Source of the DNA: Runella zeae DSM 19591
GTDB taxonomy: Bacteria > Bacteroidota > Bacteroidia > Cytophagales > Spirosomataceae
Length of the DNA: 64,000 nucleotides
NCBI RefSeq assembly: GCF_000423565.1
Contig: NZ_KE384038.1
Location: forward strand, 62,001-126,000
Reading direction: 5' to 3'
A program made the translations under genes and the position numbers. This document shows, one piece after another, positions 7,725 to 16,259 of this stretch (position 1 is its first letter; each line of letters starts with the position of its first letter). The notes under the pieces are model-generated. The model saw only the letters and a list, made by a program, of their open reading frames with translations. It was not told the origin of the DNA and ran no database searches.

Positions 7725-9668
7725 TTACCCGTAGATACGTTGTAACTTGACGCGGTCCACGGCTCGGATAATGAGAGGTACTTTTTCGATTTTTACGGCA
7801 CTACTATCTAATCCAAACCACTTATCTTCACTGGTTGTAAATCCTTTAATGAAGAAATAGGCTTTCATGATAAGCTGTTCAAAAATAGGTAATTCGTTTT
7901 CAAACGAAAGAAATTTTTCTAACACCACAAAGCGGAAATCACCGATTACGTTGTGTTTATTGAGGGATTCATAGCGGCTCGTAATATCTACCTCTTTGTT
8001 TTTTACCATATCTTCAATCACTCTCTTGAGGTATAGATTGATACGTTGCTCAATTCGGAATCCTAATTTGAAAGTCACTTTAATGACATCATCTGGTTCG
8101 ATGACATCCACTTTATATTGCATAGTATAAGGCTCGTCGGTGGTATCAACGTGCACAAACCAATAAATATCGGCCCTTTTGGGTCTTTTCTCAAAAATAG
8201 AATAGATGATTTTTGACTCTACTTCGCTAGTGCGGGAAGCATTGGACATAAACACTAAGTGAGTGGCGTATTTGGGAATACTTGCATCTCGGCTCAGTTC
8301 TTTGAGGGCGTCAATGTAGGTGGAAAGTTTGGTATATTCGGTCAGTTGGGCTTTGATTTGACCTGCTTTTAACCATATAAACATGACCCCTGCCAAAATC
8401 ACACAAATCAGCACAGAAACCCAGCCTCCATGAGTAAACTTCTCCAGATTGGCCAACATAAACGCGCCTTCTACCGCAAAATACACAACCAAAAATACAA
8501 TTACCAACCACATATTGCTGCGGTGAGTGTATAAGAAATACGCCATCAAAAGGGTATCTACTAGCATAGTAAGGGTAATGGCCAGCCCATAAGCTGCTTC
8601 CATGTTGGTAGAGCGCTTAAAATAAAGCACTACGGCCACGCATCCAATGAAGAGCAATACATTGATACTTGGCACGTAGAGTTGCCCTTTTTGGTCGGAA
8701 GGATATTTGAGTTTGATTTTAGGCCAAAAATTCAAACGAATCGCTTCACTTACCAATGTAAATGCCCCCGTAATCAAAGCCTGACTGGCAATAATAGCAG
8801 CCATAGTAGCGATAGCAATACCAGGCAACAAAAACCAATCGGGCATCAATTCATAAAAAGGCTTACGGCCATTGAGAAATTGGCCATCATGCTGCATAAG
8901 CCACGCTGCTTGCCCAAAATAATTGAGCAATAAACAAGACTTTACAAAAATCCAGCTCATTCGAATGTTGCCTCGGCCGCAATGCCCAAGATCAGAATAC
9001 AGAGCCTCGGCTCCCGTGGTGCACAAAAATACCGCCCCTAACAAAGCAAATCCCCCTGGGTGTTCTGCTAGCAATTGATAGGCATAATAAGGATTTAAAG
9101 CTTTGAATACAAGTAGATTGTCAGCTACGTTTGAAAGACCAAGAACACCTAAGGTTGAAAACCACACCAACATGATAGGTCCGAAAGCCCCTCCCACTAC
9201 TTTAGTACCAAATACTTGAATTATAAATAAAACACTCAAAATGACTAAAACAATCGGAACTGTCTGAATCTTAGGGTACAATATCTCAAGGCCTTCAATG
9301 GCTGAGGATACCGAAATGGGTGGACAAATAATTCCATCTGCTAACAATGCCGCTCCGCCTATCATAGTAGGTATTGTAAGCCATTTGGCATGACGGCGTA
9401 CTAGGGCAAATAAGGCCAGTGTACCACCTTCACCGCGATTGTCGGCACGTAATATGAGGATGACATACTTGATGGTAGTTTGAAGCGTAAGAGTCCAGAA
9501 AACGCACGAGAGTGCCCCCAGTACTACTTCTTCGTTGATGCGAGACTTACCAATGATAGCCTGCATCACATAAAGGGGAGAAGTCCCAATATCTCCATAC
9601 ACAATTCCAAGGGCTACCAACAGCCCAGCCCCTGTGACTTTATCTAACTGACCGTGACCTTGTTCCAT
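7725..9668 (-). CDS. kup: Kup-family potassium uptake protein (first copy in the tandem)
   Basis: A 647-residue paralogue of the following gene with the same signature (GIVYGDIGTSPLYVMQAI), the same RADNRGEGG motif and long identical blocks such as GAVFLCTTGAEALYSDLGHC. The protein should be an integral inner-membrane K+ symporter. It is the first gene of the kup-kup-SDR unit, and a TAnnTTTG-type promoter element is seen about 110 bp upstream (9780-9787). The differences between copies are concentrated in the N-terminus and in the loops between membrane segments. Confidence 0.95.
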   Translation of the reverse strand: MEQGHGQLDKVTGAGLLVALGIVYGDIGTSPLYVMQAIIGKSRINEEVVLGALSCVFWTLTLQTTIKYVILILRADNRGEGGTLALFALVRRHAKWLTIPTMIGGAALLADGIICPPISVSSAIEGLEILYPKIQTVPIVLVILSVLFIIQVFGTKVVGGAFGPIMLVWFSTLGVLGLSNVADNLLVFKALNPYYAYQLLAEHPGGFALLGAVFLCTTGAEALYSDLGHCGRGNIRMSWIFVKSCLLLNYFGQAAWLMQHDGQFLNGRKPFYELMPDWFLLPGIAIATMAAIIASQALITGAFTLVSEAIRLNFWPKIKLKYPSDQKGQLYVPSINVLLFIGCVAVVLYFKRSTNMEAAYGLAITLTMLVDTLLMAYFLYTHRSNMWLVIVFLVVYFAVEGAFMLANLEKFTHGGWVSVLICVILAGVMFIWLKAGQIKAQLTEYTKLSTYIDALKELSRDASIPKYATHLVFMSNASRTSEVESKIIYSIFEKRPKRADIYWFVHVDTTDEPYTMQYKVDVIEPDDVIKVTFKLGFRIEQRINLYLKRVIEDMVKNKEVDITSRYESLNKHNVIGDFRFVVLEKFLSFENELPIFEQLIMKAYFFIKGFTTSEDKWFGLDSSAVKIEKVPLIIRAVDRVKLQRIYG

Positions 9669-9779
9669 GAAAAAAATTGTCTACTAAAAAGCTTTAGTAA
9701 AAAGCATATATTAAATTAAAAAAACATCAAATTTTTCCTGTAAAACGTGGCTTGTCAGTAAGTTTTAAAAAAAACTTGG

Positions 9780-9787
9780 CAAATATA
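9780..9787 (-). promoter_or_regulatory. Candidate -7 promoter element for the kup operon
   Basis: Minus-strand TATATTTG is a perfect match to the Bacteroidota -7 consensus TAnnTTTG. No good TTG partner is found at 17-23 bp, so this is only a candidate. Confidence 0.4.
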
Positions 9788-10028
9788 AGGGGATGAATCA
9801 TCCGTTGTTCTCTTAGTCGCAAAATTATTCGTGAAGCATACTGTTTGTTGAGTCTTGGGTATTTATACTGGTAATTTACTTAGTTTAAATTGAATTTTAT
9901 TTATAAAAAAACAAGCTCAATTTTGAAGTGGGTCTTGCTAGAGTACGGTTTTACAGGAGTTTACACTTTAATCGGGGGGCTACAATGGATTAGCGTCTTC
10001 GACGCGCGTTAATCAATTTCCAAACCTC

Positions 10029-10107
10029 GTAGGGGCAGGCCTTGCGTCTGCCCGCCCCCAAAAAAAGGTAAGACGCAAGCAAGGGCAGACGCAAGGCCTG
10101 CCCCTAC
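10029..10107. repeat. Perfect 25-bp inverted repeat (REP/MITE-like element)
   Basis: Left arm 10029-10053 (begins GTAGGGGCAGGCCTTGCG) and right arm 10083-10107 are exact reverse complements, separated by 29 nt that include a partial third copy of the arm (AGACGCAAGC). It is much richer in GC than its surroundings and ends 5 bp before the nuoN stop codon. GC-rich TAGGGGC-type palindromes are known as dispersed intergenic repeats in several phyla; whether this one is dispersed in this genome cannot be seen. It may also serve as a terminator or mRNA-end stabiliser for nuoN. Confidence 0.8.
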
Positions 10108-10112
10108 AAAAA

Positions 10113-11561
10113 TTACCCAATTGTCCTCACCCAGGCCATAAGCCAGTCTGCTTTGAGGAATAAAACTACTATAAGAAGTGTAAGGAAAAATACAAACGCT
10201 TTTTGGTAGACAGTAGTGGGAGTATGGGGTTTGTCAGTAGCTGTTCGGAAGTAGAGGTAAAAAGGAATTTTGAAATAATAAAAAAGTGAAATGATGGCAT
10301 TGAGTAAGCCCACAATTAGCAACACAATGAGCAAGGTATCGCCAGTAGCTTGTAATGATTCCCACAAAGCCGAAAATACAAATAATTTGGCAGTGAATCC
10401 GGCGGTGGGAGGTAAGCCTACCAAAGCTATCATAACGATAGTAAAACATACCCCAAGCAAAGGTTCGCTGCTACCTTTACCTGCCAACGAAGCCAAATCT
10501 GTCTCCTTACTTGCCATTAAATCAATCAGTACAAAGGAGGCGATATTCATCAATACATAAATCGCAACATAGAAACTAGCACTTTCAAATCCACTTTGGT
10601 TAAAAGCGACAATCCCTACAAGCATAAAACCTGCTTGGGCAATACCCGAGTAAGCAAGGAGGCGTTTAAGGTTGTTTTGCCAAAGTGCCGAAAGATTGCC
10701 TACCAAAATGCTAATCAAAGACAACAAAGCGGTCAGTTTTTGTAGGTCGCTGGGCAATGCACTCATTAGACGCATTAAAACCAGTAGAGCAGCGGCTTTG
10801 GGAGCCGTAGAAAGAAATGCTACGATAGGCGTAGGTGCTGCTTCGTACATATCAGGTGCCCAAACATGAAAAGGAACCAACGATAGTTTAAACAACACAC
10901 CCGCAAGGGTCAGAAAACTGACGATGCCTAATACTGCGGAGGGATTTTGAAATAATTGGCGACTAAAATGCTGACTTGTAAAATCGAGAGTGCCAGTCAT
11001 GCCATACAAAAACGACAAGCCATAAAGCATAAGTGCCGAACTAATCGCCCCAAATAGTAAGTATTTTAGGGCACCTTCGGCTGATTTTTTTTCTGAGCCA
11101 AAAGCAGCAATTAGATACGAACCAATTGAAACCAATTCTAAAGATAAATAAACACTGAGGCCATTGACCGACATCGTCATTAAGCAAAGGCCGAGCGTGA
11201 TAGCCAATACAATACTGTAAAATTCGGCAGCAAGGGAGACTTTAGAAATATGAATGTGAATCAACACAAGAAGTAAGGCCGTAATGATAACAAGTTTAAA
11301 AAAAACTGCTTTGTTGTCGAGATACAGTAAATGATGAAATAAATAGCCATTTGTGGCGTTCCATTGTTGAAATACCAAAACAAGTGCTACCAAGCCAAAT
11401 CCAAACGTCAAAACTCTGAGAAGAAAATTAATAGAAGGAACGCGCCTTCTAAATATAATCTCACCCAAAAGAATGAGGAGAAAAGCCCCCGCTAGCCATA
11501 TTTCTGGCAAAAACTTGGGCATACTTTGAATAACGTGATAGAGATGGTCTTTGAGTCGCAA
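10113..11561 (-). CDS. nuoN: NADH-quinone oxidoreductase subunit N
   Basis: A 482-residue membrane subunit of respiratory complex I, homologous to Mrp antiporter subunits and part of the proton-pumping arm. It is strongly hydrophobic with about 14 predicted membrane segments. The conserved core is readable: LSLELVSIGSYLIAAF (about residues 137-152), the Lys-containing GALKYLLFGAISSALMLYG (about 161-179), and LSLVPFHVWAPDMYEAAPTP (about 226-245) followed by FLSTAPKAAAL. Usually nuoN is the last gene of the nuoA-N operon, but here it is preceded by a divergent gene only about 80 bp away, so it stands alone. Identification is firm. Confidence 0.93.
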   Translation of the reverse strand: MRLKDHLYHVIQSMPKFLPEIWLAGAFLLILLGEIIFRRRVPSINFLLRVLTFGFGLVALVLVFQQWNATNGYLFHHLLYLDNKAVFFKLVIITALLLVLIHIHISKVSLAAEFYSIVLAITLGLCLMTMSVNGLSVYLSLELVSIGSYLIAAFGSEKKSAEGALKYLLFGAISSALMLYGLSFLYGMTGTLDFTSQHFSRQLFQNPSAVLGIVSFLTLAGVLFKLSLVPFHVWAPDMYEAAPTPIVAFLSTAPKAAALLVLMRLMSALPSDLQKLTALLSLISILVGNLSALWQNNLKRLLAYSGIAQAGFMLVGIVAFNQSGFESASFYVAIYVLMNIASFVLIDLMASKETDLASLAGKGSSEPLLGVCFTIVMIALVGLPPTAGFTAKLFVFSALWESLQATGDTLLIVLLIVGLLNAIISLFYYFKIPFYLYFRTATDKPHTPTTVYQKAFVFFLTLLIVVLFLKADWLMAWVRTIG

Positions 11562-11668
11562 TGTTTGGATGTTTTGGAAGTTAGAGGTTCTAAAGTTTTC
11601 TTGCTTAATTTGACAATAAAACGATTACCATAAAACCTTTGATTATGCCAACAAAAGTACAACGCATC

Positions 11669-12313
11669 ATGAAAAAGTCATTACTCTGTGCAGGATTGAT
11701 TTTTGGAAGCTTGACGATTCATGCCCAAAGTATGTTTTTACAAGATATTAATGGCCGTCCGATATTCGAAACTTCGTACGTCGAAATTGAGGGTTCGCCT
11801 TATTTGAATGAAGAATGGTCAAGAGGAACCGTGAAATCAAAGCAAAACGGGAAAACTTACGAATTGGCCAAGATGCGTTATGATACTTACAAAGATGAAC
11901 TCGAATACGAAGAGAATCAAAAGAAGTATCGGTTTGGCAAAGAAATCACGGAGTTTTCGACAGGGAATGGTGTTTTTAGAAATGGTTTCCCACCCATAGA
12001 AAACCAAACCGAACGGCAGTTTTATCATGTGCTTTATGATGGTAATGTAAAGTTACTTAAGCGTTTATCGGCACGTATTCAGACCGAAAAACCCTACAAT
12101 TCAGCCACGACTATCAAGCGTTTTGTGAAAGAAGATGCCTTGTATTTGGTAAAAAATGGCGTAATAACTCGTTTGAAAAAAGATAAAAAAACGTTGTTGG
12201 AAGCGCTAGGTGATAAACAAAAAGAACTTGACACTTTTATCAAAGACGAAAAACTTAAACTCTCAAAAGAAGAGGATATCTTGAGAGTTATCGAAAAATA
12301 CGACAGTGAGTAA
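11669..12313 (+). CDS. Secreted hypothetical protein
   Basis: The chosen ATG gives a typical Sec signal peptide (MKKSLLCAGLIFGSLTIHAQS); an upstream in-frame ATG at 11645 would add eight residues and is possible. The mature part of about 195 residues is rich in charged residues, has no Cys, and ends in a lysine/glutamate-rich helix (residues about 170-214). The spacing of aromatic residues suggests a periplasmic or surface protein of Bacteroidota, but I recognise no family. It is divergent from nuoN and faces pgk across a shared terminator. Confidence 0.75.
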   Translation: MKKSLLCAGLIFGSLTIHAQSMFLQDINGRPIFETSYVEIEGSPYLNEEWSRGTVKSKQNGKTYELAKMRYDTYKDELEYEENQKKYRFGKEITEFSTGNGVFRNGFPPIENQTERQFYHVLYDGNVKLLKRLSARIQTEKPYNSATTIKRFVKEDALYLVKNGVITRLKKDKKTLLEALGDKQKELDTFIKDEKLKLSKEEDILRVIEKYDSE

Positions 12314-12337
12314 AAATGAGGAGAAAGAAGTCGTATT

Positions 12338-12368
12338 AAAAAAGGGCGCTTAGGCGCCCTTTTTTTTG
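12338..12368. terminator. Bidirectional terminator between the secreted protein gene and pgk
   Basis: A-run, GGGCGC, loop TTAG, GCGCCC and T-run form a textbook symmetric hairpin. It lies 24 bp after the plus-strand stop codon and 12 bp after the pgk stop codon, so it serves both convergent genes. Confidence 0.93.
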
Positions 12369-12379
12369 TTATCTAAATT

Positions 12380-13576
12380 TTAGTCGAGTGCCGCTACACC
12401 TGGAAGTACTTTACCTTCCATATATTCAAGCAAGGCTCCTCCACCCGTCGAAACATAGCTTACGCGGTCGCCAAAACCGGCATTGTTGATAGCTGAGGCA
12501 GAGTCGCCACCACCAATGAGCGAAAAGGCACCATTTTGTTCAGTCGCTGCTACCACTGCTTCTGCGATCGCATTGGTACCTATGGCAAAGTTAGGGAATT
12601 CAAATACTCCCATAGGGCCATTCCACAAAATAGTTTTGGAATTGCGAACGACTTCTTCAAATAATTTGACGCTTTCGGGGCCGATATCTAAGCCTTCCCA
12701 TCCGTCGGGAATTTCGCCTGTAGCCACGATTTGACGATTGGCATCGTTGGAGAAAGCATCAGCGCAAACGTTATCAACTGGCATAATGATATTAACTCCT
12801 TTCGCTTTTGCTTTTTCCAAAATTTCAAGAGCTAAATCTTGTTTGTCAGCTTCTAAGAGCGATTTGCCGATCTTGCCACCTTGTGCCTTCGTAAAAGTAT
12901 AGGTCATACCACCGCCAATAATGAGGTTGTCTACTTTGTCGAGGAGACGTTCGATGATAAGAATTTTGTCAGAGATTTTAGCTCCACCCATGATGGCCGT
13001 AAAAGGACGCTCGGCATGCTCAAGTACACGTTGAGCATTGTCGATTTCGGCTTGCATTACATAGCCACAGATACGATCTTCAAAAAACTGCCCAATCACG
13101 GCAGTAGAAGCATGAGCACGGTGAGCGGTTCCGAAGGCGTCATTGACCCACACATCGCCAAGTTTTGAGAGTTTTTCGGCAAAAGCGACGTCACCTTTTT
13201 CTTCTTGTTTATAAAAACGAAGATTTTCTAACAACAATACTTCACCAGATTGAAGAGCTGCGGCTTGTTCGGCGGCAGATTCGCCGATGCAGTCGTCGGC
13301 AAATTTGACAGGAATCCCTAAAATAACCGAAAGAGGATTGACTAAGTGCTTAAGGGAATATTTTTCGGTAGGCCCGTCTTTGGGACGTCCGAGGTGCGAC
13401 ATTAAGATACAAGAACCACCATCAGCTAAGATTTTGCGGATAGTTGGGAGGGTAGCTTGGATGCGTGTGTCGTCAGTGATTTCGAATTTTTCATTAAGAG
13501 GAACATTGAAGTCAACGCGCACAAGGGCACGTTTGCCTGCAAAATTGTACGAATCTACGGTCTTCATAGGATTCAA
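12380..13576 (-). CDS. pgk: Phosphoglycerate kinase
   Basis: Cytoplasmic glycolytic enzyme making ATP and 3-phosphoglycerate from 1,3-bisphosphoglycerate. The N-terminal motif [13 protein letters not shown] (about residues 15-27), the substrate loop LMSHLGRPK (about 58-66), [15 protein letters not shown] and the C-terminal nucleotide-binding [11 protein letters not shown] (about 355-365) are all intact. The length of 398 residues is normal. An alternative ATG three codons in (13567) matches the usual family N-terminus better. It is a single gene; a TAnnTTTG element lies about 30 bp upstream. Confidence 0.97.
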   Translation of the reverse strand: MNPMKTVDSYNFAGKRALVRVDFNVPLNEKFEITDDTRIQATLPTIRKILADGGSCILMSHLGRPKDGPTEKYSLKHLVNPLSVILGIPVKFADDCIGESAAEQAAALQSGEVLLLENLRFYKQEEKGDVAFAEKLSKLGDVWVNDAFGTAHRAHASTAVIGQFFEDRICGYVMQAEIDNAQRVLEHAERPFTAIMGGAKISDKILIIERLLDKVDNLIIGGGMTYTFTKAQGGKIGKSLLEADKQDLALEILEKAKAKGVNIIMPVDNVCADAFSNDANRQIVATGEIPDGWEGLDIGPESVKLFEEVVRNSKTILWNGPMGVFEFPNFAIGTNAIAEAVVAATEQNGAFSLIGGGDSASAINNAGFGDRVSYVSTGGGALLEYMEGKVLPGVAALD

Positions 13577-13606
13577 GTGGGTTGAAAGAAAGATTGATTT
13601 TCAGGA

Positions 13607-13614
13607 CAAAAATA
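13607..13614 (-). promoter_or_regulatory. Candidate -7 promoter element for pgk
   Basis: Minus-strand TATTTTTG fits TAnnTTTG and sits 31 bp upstream of the pgk start. No clear -33 TTG is at the expected spacing. Confidence 0.45.
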
Positions 13615-13742
13615 GGTTTTACGGTTGGATAAATACTTACTTAGTACCTTGTTTTTATTTCGGATAGTGATTATATTTTAAAATTTAGGCAGGTTGAAGG
13701 GCGCAAAAAGTGGGATATAATACCGTAAATAGATTTTATAGT

Positions 13743-13779
13743 AAGAAAGCCCGTTGGGCATGGCTCAACGGGCTTTCTT
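13743..13779 (-). terminator. Terminator at the end of the uronate/DUF4440 operon
   Basis: AAGAAAGCCCGTTG pairs perfectly with CAACGGGCTTTCTT across a 9-nt loop, 20 bp after the stop codon of the DUF4440-like gene. The stem itself supplies the U-rich 3' side on either strand. Confidence 0.75.
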
Positions 13780-13799
13780 GGAGTAAGATACCAGTTTTG

Positions 13800-14234
13800 C
13801 TAAATCTTGACCGCTTGGCGAGCGAGGAGTTTCCAGCCGCCTTTTTGTTTTTGCCATACTTGCAAAACCCCAAGTTTGACTGTGCCAGGTGCCTGTCCTT
13901 TATTGTTGGTAGTACCGCTCAATTTGTGACGTACTACGGCGGCATTACCTGATAGTTGGATTTTTTGATCTGTAATATCAATCGTCACAAAGTCAGATTC
14001 ACCGCTTACGATTGCTCTTACAAACTCAGCTTTGTCTTCTACTTTACCGTTTGAGTGGCCATAGTCAAGGGCATCAGCGGCGATGTTTTCCAAGGTAGCT
14101 TTGTCGGCGTCAACAAGGGCTTTACGGAGGGTTTCGACGGCGGCAGCTACGGCAGCTTCTTCTTTTGACTGCGCAAACGCACTAAAAGCCGAAAGTTGAA
14201 TTGCAAACAAAAAAATCAATACCTTTTTCATCAT
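13800..14234 (-). CDS. Secreted SnoaL/DUF4440-like protein
   Basis: A 144-residue protein with a signal peptide (KKVLIFLFAIQLSAFSAFAQS). The mature part has the NTF2/SnoaL-like cone-fold pattern: a helix ALVDADKATLENIAAD (about residues 38-53), then DYGHSNGKVEDKAEFV and the strand series ending VWQKQKGGWKLLARQAV. It begins 9 bp after the ExuT-like gene and is the last gene of the uronate operon. Such domains are found as enzymes or small-ligand binders; its role in uronate use is unknown and it may simply bind a sugar acid in the periplasm (inference). Confidence 0.8.
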   Translation of the reverse strand: MMKKVLIFLFAIQLSAFSAFAQSKEEAAVAAAVETLRKALVDADKATLENIAADALDYGHSNGKVEDKAEFVRAIVSGESDFVTIDITDQKIQLSGNAAVVRHKLSGTTNNKGQAPGTVKLGVLQVWQKQKGGWKLLARQAVKI

Positions 14235-14243
14235 TTATTGAGA

Positions 14244-15545
14244 TTATAGGTCAACTTGTTTCATCTTAGGTACTAACAGATGCATGATAAACCATGCCAA
14301 TACATAAGCCGCGCCGCACACAAAAAACATGATGTAATAAGCCGTTTCGATTTGATTGATAGAGCGATAATATACAAACATGTTTTTTTGTACTAAAGCC
14401 GACAATAAAATCCCACCTAATGCTCCAAACATCCCTCCGATACCTGTTACAGACGCAGTGGTGTACTTGGGAAACATATCAGAAACGGTAGTGAAAATAT
14501 TAGCACTCCAAGCTTGGTGAGCCGCTGCTGCAAACCCAATTACGCATACGGCAAGCCACATATTGACTCCCCCGAGGATTTGGGCAAAAACAATAGGGGA
14601 AACACATAGTGCATAAATAAGCATGGAAGTTTTGCGGGCTCTAAACACCGGCCAGCCGATTTTGATGAGATACATGGGAAGATACCCACCCGCTACACTA
14701 CCAAAAGTAGATAATGTATAAACAAGCGCTACGGGTATGGCGATTTCGGTACCCGATAGCTTATATTGGCTCTGCAAGAAATCGGGCAACCAAAAGAGGT
14801 AAAACCACCAAATAGGGTCGGTGAGGAGCTTGCCCAAGGCAAAAGCCCAAGTTTGTTTGAAACTCAACAATTTGAACCACGATACTTGAGGCTTGTTTAC
14901 GTCGTTTTTGTCGGCTTCTACTTCGGCGGCATCAGAGTGAATGTAGTCGTATTCTGCTTTTGAAAGTTTGGGGCTTTTGGCGGGAGTTTCATAAAACATA
15001 AGCCATAGCACTAGCCATATAAAACCCAACATTCCAGTAATAATAAAAGCCCATTGCCAACCCATCTCAGCCGCGATAAATGGAACCGAAAGAGGAGCTA
15101 CAATAGCCCCGAAGTTGGTACCCGAATTGAAAATACCGGTAGCAAAAGCTCTTTCTTTTTTGGGAAACCATTCTGCTACTGTTTTGATAGCAGCCGGAAA
15201 GTTTCCAGCTTCGGTGATTCCTAAAGCTGAGCGAACTACCGCAAAACCAAACACTGAACTAACTAATGCGTGCGCTACCGCTGCCACACTCCATAAAGTA
15301 GTTGCTACGGCATAGCCAATTTTAGTACCTAGTTTATCCACCAATCGACCAGCTCCCAGCATCCCGAAAGCATAAAAAAGTTTAAAAGCGATTTCGATGT
15401 TGGCATAGTCGGCATCATTCCAATTGAGCTCTTCTGATAAGGTAGATTTCAGAAGACTGATTACCTGCCGATCGAGGTAGTTAATGGTAGTTGCAAAAAA
15501 AACTAGACCGCAAATAGTCCAGCGATAGTTCCCTATTTTTTCCAT
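14244..15545 (-). CDS. exuT: MFS transporter, anion:cation symporter family (hexuronate transporter-like)
   Basis: A 433-residue inner-membrane permease with 12 predicted membrane segments. Family marks are FATTINYLDRQVISLL in TM1 (about residues 17-32), the MFS loop-2/3 motif GAGRLVDKLGTKIGYA (about 58-74) and GITEAGNFPAAIKTVAEWFPKKER (about 108-131), all typical of the ACS family that includes ExuT. It lies directly behind KDPG aldolase and KDG kinase genes, so hexuronate (galacturonate or glucuronate) is the likely substrate; this rests on context. The symbol is tentative. Confidence 0.85.
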   Translation of the reverse strand: MEKIGNYRWTICGLVFFATTINYLDRQVISLLKSTLSEELNWNDADYANIEIAFKLFYAFGMLGAGRLVDKLGTKIGYAVATTLWSVAAVAHALVSSVFGFAVVRSALGITEAGNFPAAIKTVAEWFPKKERAFATGIFNSGTNFGAIVAPLSVPFIAAEMGWQWAFIITGMLGFIWLVLWLMFYETPAKSPKLSKAEYDYIHSDAAEVEADKNDVNKPQVSWFKLLSFKQTWAFALGKLLTDPIWWFYLFWLPDFLQSQYKLSGTEIAIPVALVYTLSTFGSVAGGYLPMYLIKIGWPVFRARKTSMLIYALCVSPIVFAQILGGVNMWLAVCVIGFAAAAHQAWSANIFTTVSDMFPKYTTASVTGIGGMFGALGGILLSALVQKNMFVYYRSINQIETAYYIMFFVCGAAYVLAWFIMHLLVPKMKQVDL

Positions 15546-15569
15546 GTAAGATAAGGTGTTTGGCTACAG

Positions 15570-16238
15570 CTAGGTAGTAGCAAGGGTTTGGTAATAACTA
15601 ATTAAAGAACTTATTGTGTGGGTGATTTCTTCAAATTGACCTGTTTCCACCACCGCTTTAGGAAATAATTGCGAACCTATCCCGACAGCAGTGACTCCTG
15701 CACTAAACCATTCTTTGAGGCTTTGAGGAGTAGGTTCTACGCCACCTGTCACCATTACTTTTACCTGAGGCATTGGGCCTTTAAGGGCTTTGATGTAACC
15801 TGACCCTACGACGTTGCCCGGAAATACTTTTACTATTTCAGCTCCTAAAAGCGTAGCGTTGTATATTTCTGTGACGGTCATAGCGCCTGGCATCCATGCA
15901 AGTTGGTGTGCATTACAGACTTCGGCTACGTCGGCTGATGTTACGGGCTGAACGATAAAGTCTGTTCCGAGGGCGATAAACTCTTCGGCTTGGGCTGCAT
16001 TGAAAATAGTCCCAATACCTAAAGCCATATCGGGGTAATTTGTACTGATAAATTCCCGCAATACTTTAAAAACTTCTTTGGCATTTTGGCCACGATTGGT
16101 AAATTCAAATGCCCTAATCCCCCCTTCATAGCAAGCTTTGATGATTTGACAAGTGAGGTTTGGGTCGGCATTGTAAAACACGGGGACAATAGGTGCCGCA
16201 GCCAATGTTTGATAGACAATATGAGGGGCTAGTGCCAT
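15570..16238 (-). CDS. eda: Bifunctional 4-hydroxy-2-oxoglutarate / KDPG aldolase
   Basis: Cleaves 2-keto-3-deoxy-6-phosphogluconate to pyruvate and glyceraldehyde 3-phosphate, the last step of the uronate route. The class I aldolase features are visible: the catalytic Glu in RAFEFTNRG (about residue 40), GIGTIFNAAQAEEFIALGTDFIVQP (about 75-99), the Schiff-base Lys in AEIVKVFPGNVVGSGYIKAL (about 134-153) and the phosphate-binding VMVTGGVEPT (about 161-170). The length of 222 residues is normal. It sits 21 bp after kdgK, in the same operon. Confidence 0.93.
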   Translation of the reverse strand: MALAPHIVYQTLAAAPIVPVFYNADPNLTCQIIKACYEGGIRAFEFTNRGQNAKEVFKVLREFISTNYPDMALGIGTIFNAAQAEEFIALGTDFIVQPVTSADVAEVCNAHQLAWMPGAMTVTEIYNATLLGAEIVKVFPGNVVGSGYIKALKGPMPQVKVMVTGGVEPTPQSLKEWFSAGVTAVGIGSQLFPKAVVETGQFEEITHTISSLISYYQTLATT

Positions 16239-16259
16239 ATAATTTCAGGATGGATTAAA

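Larger units (their letters stand above)
9669..10112. other. 444-bp intergenic region between kup and nuoN
   Basis: No convincing gene is present. The kup-proximal half is AT-rich promoter sequence with a short palindrome (TACTAAA/TTTAGTA near 9682-9700). Further on are a compound GC-rich palindrome at 9988-10014 (core GCGTC-TTC-GACGC) and the 25-bp inverted repeat at 10029-10107, which abuts the nuoN stop codon. Confidence 0.7.
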
